Below, piece by piece: positions 59,521 through 64,000 of a stretch of DNA of 64,000 nucleotides (position 1 is the first letter of the stretch; the number at the start of each line of letters is the position of its first letter). Source of the stretch: Flavobacteriaceae bacterium UBA5534 (lineage in GTDB: Bacteria; Bacteroidota; Bacteroidia; Flavobacteriales; Flavobacteriaceae); contig DINS01000004.1 of assembly GCA_002426015.1 (NCBI GenBank), positions 132,001-196,000 on the forward strand, read 5' to 3'. Under the pieces are notes generated by a model that did not search any database, was not told the origin of the DNA, and saw nothing but the letters and a program-made list of their open reading frames with translations. The position numbers and the translations under genes were made by a program.

Positions 59521-60660
59521 ATGATAGAAAAGAAAAGGATACTTATTGTTTTTGGCACCAGACCCGAAGCCATTAAAATGGCACCGCTAGTAAAAGAGTT
59601 TGAGGCTCAAAACGAATTTTTTGACACAAAAGTATGTATAACTGCCCAACACAGGGAAATGTTAGATCAAGTATTGTCTTTTTTTGAAATAACACCTCAT
59701 TACGATTTGGATATTATGAAGCCAAATCAGAATCTATATTCATTAACATCAGACATTATTGTCAATTTAAAACCAATATTAGAACAATTTAAGCCCGAGT
59801 ATGTTTTTGTTCATGGAGATACAACCACGACAATGGCTGCAAGTCTGGCTGGATTTTATTCAGGAGCTCAAATTTGCCATGTAGAAGCAGGATTACGTAC
59901 ATTCAATATGCAGTCTCCTTTTCCGGAAGAAATGAATAGGTCCGTAACAGGGGTTGTCACTAACATACATTTTGCACCCACTACAACATCAAAGCAAAAC
60001 CTACTAAAGGAGAATAAAAAAGAGGAGAATGTAATTATAACTGGCAATACAGTTATAGACGCATTACTTTATAGTGTTAAAAAAGTAAATTCTAATGAAT
60101 TTAAAGATGTTGAAACAGATGAGCTTAAAACCATCATACATCCAAATAAAAAAATAATATTAGTAACAGGACATAGAAGAGAAAATCATGGACAGGGATT
60201 TATAGACATATGCAAAGCACTAAAACAAATAGCATCAGAAAATCCAGACTGCCAAATTATTTATCCTGTTCACTTAAACCCCAATGTACAAAAACCAGTT
60301 TATGAGTTACTTGGCGATATTGGCAATATTAAATTAATTGCACCTTTATCTTATCCTGCTTTTGTTTGGTTGATGGAAAAATCATATTTGATTATTACTG
60401 ATAGTGGCGGTGTGCAGGAAGAAGCACCAAGTTTAGGGAAACCAGTTTTGGTAATGAGAGACACAACAGAGCGTCCTGAAGCTGTTGAGGCTGGCACAGT
60501 GTTACTTGTTGGGACAAGTGCAACTAAAATTGTTAACGAAACAAAAAGATTGTTGCATGATGCTGATGCTTATCATAATATGAGTAGATTGCATAATCCT
60601 TATGGAGATGGAAAAGCATGCGGTAAAATTGTAAACCATATAAAAAACATTACAGGTTAG
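59521..60660 (+). CDS. wecB: UDP-N-acetylglucosamine 2-epimerase (non-hydrolysing)
   Basis: WecB interconverts UDP-GlcNAc and UDP-ManNAc. The 379-residue GT-B-fold protein has FGTRPEAIKMAPLVKEFE at the N-terminus, VHGDTTTTMAASLAG, HVEAGLRTFNMQSPFPEEMN, HRRENHGQGF, and SGGVQEEAPSLGKPVLVMRD with TERPEA (nucleotide site). The motifs fit the non-hydrolysing class and not NeuC. The next gene, wecC, oxidises its product, so the pair makes UDP-ManNAcA for the surface polysaccharide. Confidence 0.95.
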   Translation: MIEKKRILIVFGTRPEAIKMAPLVKEFEAQNEFFDTKVCITAQHREMLDQVLSFFEITPHYDLDIMKPNQNLYSLTSDIIVNLKPILEQFKPEYVFVHGDTTTTMAASLAGFYSGAQICHVEAGLRTFNMQSPFPEEMNRSVTGVVTNIHFAPTTTSKQNLLKENKKEENVIITGNTVIDALLYSVKKVNSNEFKDVETDELKTIIHPNKKIILVTGHRRENHGQGFIDICKALKQIASENPDCQIIYPVHLNPNVQKPVYELLGDIGNIKLIAPLSYPAFVWLMEKSYLIITDSGGVQEEAPSLGKPVLVMRDTTERPEAVEAGTVLLVGTSATKIVNETKRLLHDADAYHNMSRLHNPYGDGKACGKIVNHIKNITG

Positions 60661-60691
60661 TTTAATACTAATTATTAAAATTATTAAGAGA

Positions 60692-61909
60692 ATGAATCAA
60701 CCCAAAGTTGTGATGATAGGATTAGGGTACATTGGGCTACCAACAGCAGCATTAATTGCCCAAAATAAAACCTATGTACATGGAGTAGATATAAACCCAA
60801 ACGTCGTTGACACTATTAATGCTGGAAAAATACATATTGTAGAGCCAGAACTTGACAAAGCTGTTGCCAATGCGGTTAAAGAAGGCTATTTAAAAGCCTC
60901 AACAACTCCTGTAGAGGCAAACACCTATTTAATAGTTGTTCCCACACCATTTAAGGCTAAAAATGAGCCAGACATTTCATTTGTTGAAGCTGCAACAAAA
61001 GCAATCATTCCGTTGCTTAAACCAAACGATTTGTATATAATAGAATCGACATCACCAGTAGGTACTACCGAAAAGATGATGGAGTTAATTTATTCTGAAA
61101 GACCAGAGTTACAAAATCAACTTAACATAGCCTATTGTCCAGAACGGGTTTTACCAGGCAATGTGATGTACGAATTAGTACACAATGATAGAGTTATAGG
61201 AGGAATAAACGAATCATCTACAGAAAAAGCAGCTGGTTTTTACCGTCAATTTATAAAAGGGGATCTTCATAAAACCAATGCGCGCACAGCAGAAATGTGT
61301 AAATTAGTTGAAAACTCATCCCGAGATGTACAAATTGCATTTGCTAATGAGCTATCGCTTATATGCGATAAAGCAGATATTAATGTCTGGGAGTTAATAA
61401 AACTTGCTAACAAGCACCCAAGAGTTAATATTTTACAGCCTGGCTGCGGTGTTGGCGGACATTGTATTGCGGTAGACCCATATTTTATTGTATCAGATTA
61501 CCCTATGGAGTCTCAAATTATTGGTAAAGCACGTGAAATAAACAATTATAAATCGTTTTGGTGTGCTGAAAAAATCCAAACAGCAAAATTACAATTCGAA
61601 ATTAAACATGGTCGTAAACCAAGTATTGCAATAATGGGATTGGCTTTTAAACCAAACATTGATGATTTAAGAGAGTCTCCAGCAAAATATATAGCTCAAA
61701 AAGTATTGCAAAATGCTAATAATGAAGAATACTTTATTGTAGAACCCAATATTGAATCCCATAAAGTATTCAAATTAACAAACTATAAAGAAGCTTTAGA
61801 AAAAGCTGACATTATTGCATTTTTAGTTGCTCATAATGAATTTAAAAATTTAAATATTGGCAGCGATAAAGTTGTATTGGATTTTTGTGGAGTAGTAAGT
61901 AACAAATAA
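60692..61909 (+). CDS. wecC: UDP-N-acetyl-D-mannosamine dehydrogenase
   Basis: WecC oxidises UDP-ManNAc to UDP-ManNAcA with two NAD+. The 405-residue protein has the Rossmann start VMIGLGYIGLPTAALIA, VVPTPFKAKNEPD, the segment YCPERVLPGNVMYEL and the catalytic Cys in LQPGCGVGGHCIAVDPYFI. It also has the C-terminal GLAFKPNIDDLRESPA. The CPERVLPGN form and the wecB neighbour favour ManNAc over GlcNAc or glucose as substrate. The gene is 31 bp downstream of wecB. Confidence 0.93.
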   Translation: MNQPKVVMIGLGYIGLPTAALIAQNKTYVHGVDINPNVVDTINAGKIHIVEPELDKAVANAVKEGYLKASTTPVEANTYLIVVPTPFKAKNEPDISFVEAATKAIIPLLKPNDLYIIESTSPVGTTEKMMELIYSERPELQNQLNIAYCPERVLPGNVMYELVHNDRVIGGINESSTEKAAGFYRQFIKGDLHKTNARTAEMCKLVENSSRDVQIAFANELSLICDKADINVWELIKLANKHPRVNILQPGCGVGGHCIAVDPYFIVSDYPMESQIIGKAREINNYKSFWCAEKIQTAKLQFEIKHGRKPSIAIMGLAFKPNIDDLRESPAKYIAQKVLQNANNEEYFIVEPNIESHKVFKLTNYKEALEKADIIAFLVAHNEFKNLNIGSDKVVLDFCGVVSNK

Positions 61910-61913
61910 ATAG

Positions 61914-62729
61914 ATGGAAGACTATTTTAGTGGCAAAAAGCTTTATGGTGATGATTTTTCACTGGGCAAAATAACCGAATGGTTTAAACAAGAAGAAGAA
62001 GGGTATTCTAAATTAGAGTCTAGAGAGCTTGAGTTGTTAGATAAAGGCATTTACTTGTATGAACATATTAATAAAGAACATGGGTATAAGTATTTAGATA
62101 AAAGTAAAACGTATAAAAACGTTTTGGGTATTGGTTCTGCAACAGGGCATGAGTTCCTGCCAATTATAGATAGAATTGAAAACCTATATATTTTAGAACC
62201 TTCAGATAAACTTCAAGGACAAAAGATAAAAGACAAAAAAATAAACTATGTTAAACCCGAAGTAAATGGCAATTTAGTTTTTGAGGATAATTTTTTTGAT
62301 CTGGTTACTAGTTTTGGAGTATTACATCATATTCCAAATGTATCACATGTAATGAAAGAAATACAAAGGACCATGAACAACAATGGGGTTTTTATGCTTC
62401 GAGAACCAATTGTTTCCATGGGAGATTGGAGACAACCTAGGTACGGTTTGACGAAAAATGAAAGAGGGTTGCCAATAAAATTCCTTAAAAAAACCATCAA
62501 AGAATTAAACTTTAAAACATTAGGTGAAAACTATTGCTTTACATTATCTTCCTTTTTTTCAAGAATCACCCAGGGTTTTTTGTCTAAACCAATTTATGCC
62601 TATAAAGCATATGTTTTATTTGATAAATATTTGTCTTATTGTTTTAAATGGAATATAAAATACCATACAGAAAACAAATTTAAAAGAATATACCCCCAAT
62701 CTGTATTTTTAATTTTAAAAAAGAGCTAA
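61914..62729 (+). CDS. Class I SAM-dependent methyltransferase (polysaccharide cluster)
   Basis: This 271-residue protein has a degenerate SAM motif VLGIGSATGHEFLPII (G-x-G-S-A-T-G), an acidic strand end LEPSDK, and the post-motif DLVTSFGVLHHIPNVSHVMK. The C-terminal half is basic and rich in aromatic residues, without membrane helices. It starts 4 bp after the wecC stop, so it is in the same operon and probably methylates a sugar of the repeat unit or its precursor. A small-molecule target cannot be excluded. Confidence 0.8.
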   Translation: MEDYFSGKKLYGDDFSLGKITEWFKQEEEGYSKLESRELELLDKGIYLYEHINKEHGYKYLDKSKTYKNVLGIGSATGHEFLPIIDRIENLYILEPSDKLQGQKIKDKKINYVKPEVNGNLVFEDNFFDLVTSFGVLHHIPNVSHVMKEIQRTMNNNGVFMLREPIVSMGDWRQPRYGLTKNERGLPIKFLKKTIKELNFKTLGENYCFTLSSFFSRITQGFLSKPIYAYKAYVLFDKYLSYCFKWNIKYHTENKFKRIYPQSVFLILKKS

Positions 62730-62788
62730 AGTATAAATGTTTTCTGAATAAATCAGTTGATTAATTATGTGTTTGAAGAATAAAAGTA

Positions 62789-64000
62789 ATGATTAAAAAA
62801 CTTATTCCCATAGTTCTATTCACAGGTGTAGGGCATTTATTAGCATTAATTTCATTAAAATTATTAACGAAAAATGTTGGTCAAAATGAAATTGCATTTA
62901 TTGGTGAAATTGATGCAATAACTATTTTAATTTTAACAATTATATCTTTTGGACTCCAACTAGCAACTACAAGAGATTTAGCTATTTTAGACGATTGGAA
63001 GGCTGAATATAAATCTACGCAGTCAGCACGACTAATGCTTTCTTTGTTATTGATTTTCATAGGGTTTTCGGGTTTTTATATAACTAAAAATCTATTATAT
63101 TTTATAGCCCCAGTTTTTGCTCTAAATGCAGATTATGCTTTATATGGAAGAAGCAAACCAATTAAAGGCTCAATAGTTGCATTAATAAGAATTGCTATAC
63201 CCTCTCTCACTCTTATAATTTCTTCGTTTTTCTTCCAAGAAACAATAATTATTTTATATACATTAAGTATTTTGGTTTCTTACTTTTTGACAGGGGTATT
63301 AGTTTCAAGGATATTAAAAGTTCCTTATTTTATTAAACCCAAACTCAAAAACCTTAATAAATACTATAAGAATTTAAATATAGGAATTGCCGGCATTTCA
63401 CTTTATTTTGTTGGGATTGGGATTATAAGTGTTATGCCATATTTCAATAGTGTAAATACCATAGCCGTTAGTTATGTTGCGCTTAAACTTTATATGATTT
63501 TTAAGGGGGTTAATCGTATAATTATTCAAACTTTTTTTAAAGAACTTTTAAGTTTAGAAGTGTCAATTAAAGTTGATTTCCTGTCTTCAGTTGTAGGGTT
63601 ATATTTCTTAAACTGTGTTTGGTTTTTTCCTAAAATAACAATACCTCTATTATTTGATACAAGTTATATTTTTTATTCGATAACGTTCATAATATTAGGG
63701 GTATCGAGTGTCATTTCATCATTTACTTCTAGTGCCGGAACTCGATTATTATTGCAAAAAAAGGACAAGGAATACACGATAATAAATGTTATTGCCGCTC
63801 TAATTACAATTATATCAGCAATATTACTGTTTTATACTTTTGGAGATAAACCCTATTTAATTGTTTTTTCTGTTTTACTAGGAGAATTAGCAACATCTGT
63901 GTTGAGTGTTATTATTTTAAATGAAAAAGGATACGTGCTCAAAAGAATTACAATAATTTTACCAATTATTGTAATTATGGTGGCAATTTATTTATTGAAA
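62789..64000 (+). CDS. Wzx-like polysaccharide flippase (MATE/PST-type), 3' cut by window end
   Basis: An open frame starts at ATG 62789 (MIKKLIPIVLFTGVGHLLAL) and runs to the last base with no stop, giving 404 residues so far. It is strongly hydrophobic with about ten or more membrane segments, for example IIIISSFF-type and YFLTGVLVSRIL stretches, separated by short basic loops (GRSKPIKG, KPKLKNLNKYYKN). This is the layout of PST/Wzx flippases that move undecaprenyl-linked repeat units across the inner membrane. The gene is clearly lower in GC (about 28% in a sample line) than its upstream neighbours. O-antigen-polymerase is a less likely alternative. Confidence 0.75.
   Translation, partial: MIKKLIPIVLFTGVGHLLALISLKLLTKNVGQNEIAFIGEIDAITILILTIISFGLQLATTRDLAILDDWKAEYKSTQSARLMLSLLLIFIGFSGFYITKNLLYFIAPVFALNADYALYGRSKPIKGSIVALIRIAIPSLTLIISSFFFQETIIILYTLSILVSYFLTGVLVSRILKVPYFIKPKLKNLNKYYKNLNIGIAGISLYFVGIGIISVMPYFNSVNTIAVSYVALKLYMIFKGVNRIIIQTFFKELLSLEVSIKVDFLSSVVGLYFLNCVWFFPKITIPLLFDTSYIFYSITFIILGVSSVISSFTSSAGTRLLLQKKDKEYTIINVIAALITIISAILLFYTFGDKPYLIVFSVLLGELATSVLSVIILNEKGYVLKRITIILPIIVIMVAIYLLK

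Noticed and set aside
1..64000. CRISPR arrays, prophage, insertion sequences, restriction or toxin-antitoxin systems
   Set aside because: I looked for regular repeats, transposase/integrase motifs and defence-type domains and saw none; the gene content is core genome plus a polysaccharide cluster.

Overview
This window is chromosomal DNA of a member of the Flavobacteriaceae (phylum Bacteroidota). The signs are low GC, TAnnTTTG-type -7 promoter boxes in place of sigma70 boxes, almost no Shine-Dalgarno sequences, and Bacteroidota-specific families (DUF4175, DUF4837, DUF6909, head-GIN, OMP_b-brl_3 receptor, PorT-like barrel). A GlnRS with a C-terminal extension fits the same picture. I cannot name the genus. 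I see no prophage, insertion sequence, integrase or CRISPR array. Most of the window is core genome, and only the right end looks variable.

Left part (1-24.2 kb): the 3' end of a PD40 protein meets a TonB-type outer-membrane receptor, followed by lepA and a glycogen pair glgA-glgC. Next come two RCK-domain transporters (a CPA1 Na+/H+ antiporter and an SLC13 permease) with a DUF202 protein, an MBL hydrolase, an S8 protease lipoprotein and an M1 aminopeptidase. A two-gene unit encodes a GCS2-type ligase with CBS domains and an aspartoacylase-like hydrolase. It is followed by rnpA, an S41 protease, a double-OmpA protein, an ElaA-like GNAT, a CDF metal exporter and rpiB.

Middle (24.2-46.7 kb): a 673-bp AT-rich gap with TGTTAACA palindromes precedes rnr. 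After it lie YbjQ, head-GIN, LysE, tRNA-Cys(GCA), folB, glnS, DUF1761, a FemAB/GNAT-like protein, an SPFH protein, a PorT-like barrel, gltX and an alkane 1-monooxygenase. The DUF4175-ybeY-mnmG-methyltransferase block follows, with a GTTCCACGTGGAAC palindrome, a likely ParB site (parS), on each side of mnmG. An OmpH-like lipoprotein and holB close this part.

Right part (46.7-64 kb): pgk, a LysM lytic transglycosylase, DUF4837, tatA, an M23 protein, a GH3-family protein and a DUF6909/nucleoside-phosphorylase-like protein lead into a surface-polysaccharide cluster. That cluster runs Wzz-like, rfbB-rfbA-rfbC-rfbD (dTDP-rhamnose), wecB-wecC (UDP-ManNAcA), a methyltransferase and a Wzx-like flippase cut by the window edge. 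GC falls visibly in the flippase gene, as is usual where serotype-specific genes begin.

I did not find a clearly undescribed multi-gene system. The candidates most worth a second look are the CBS-regulated ligase/acylase pair, the paired parS-like sites around mnmG, the palindrome-bearing gap upstream of rnr, and the DUF6909 protein. Many start codons were moved downstream from the longest ORF, on signal-peptide, lipobox, hairpin or family-length grounds.
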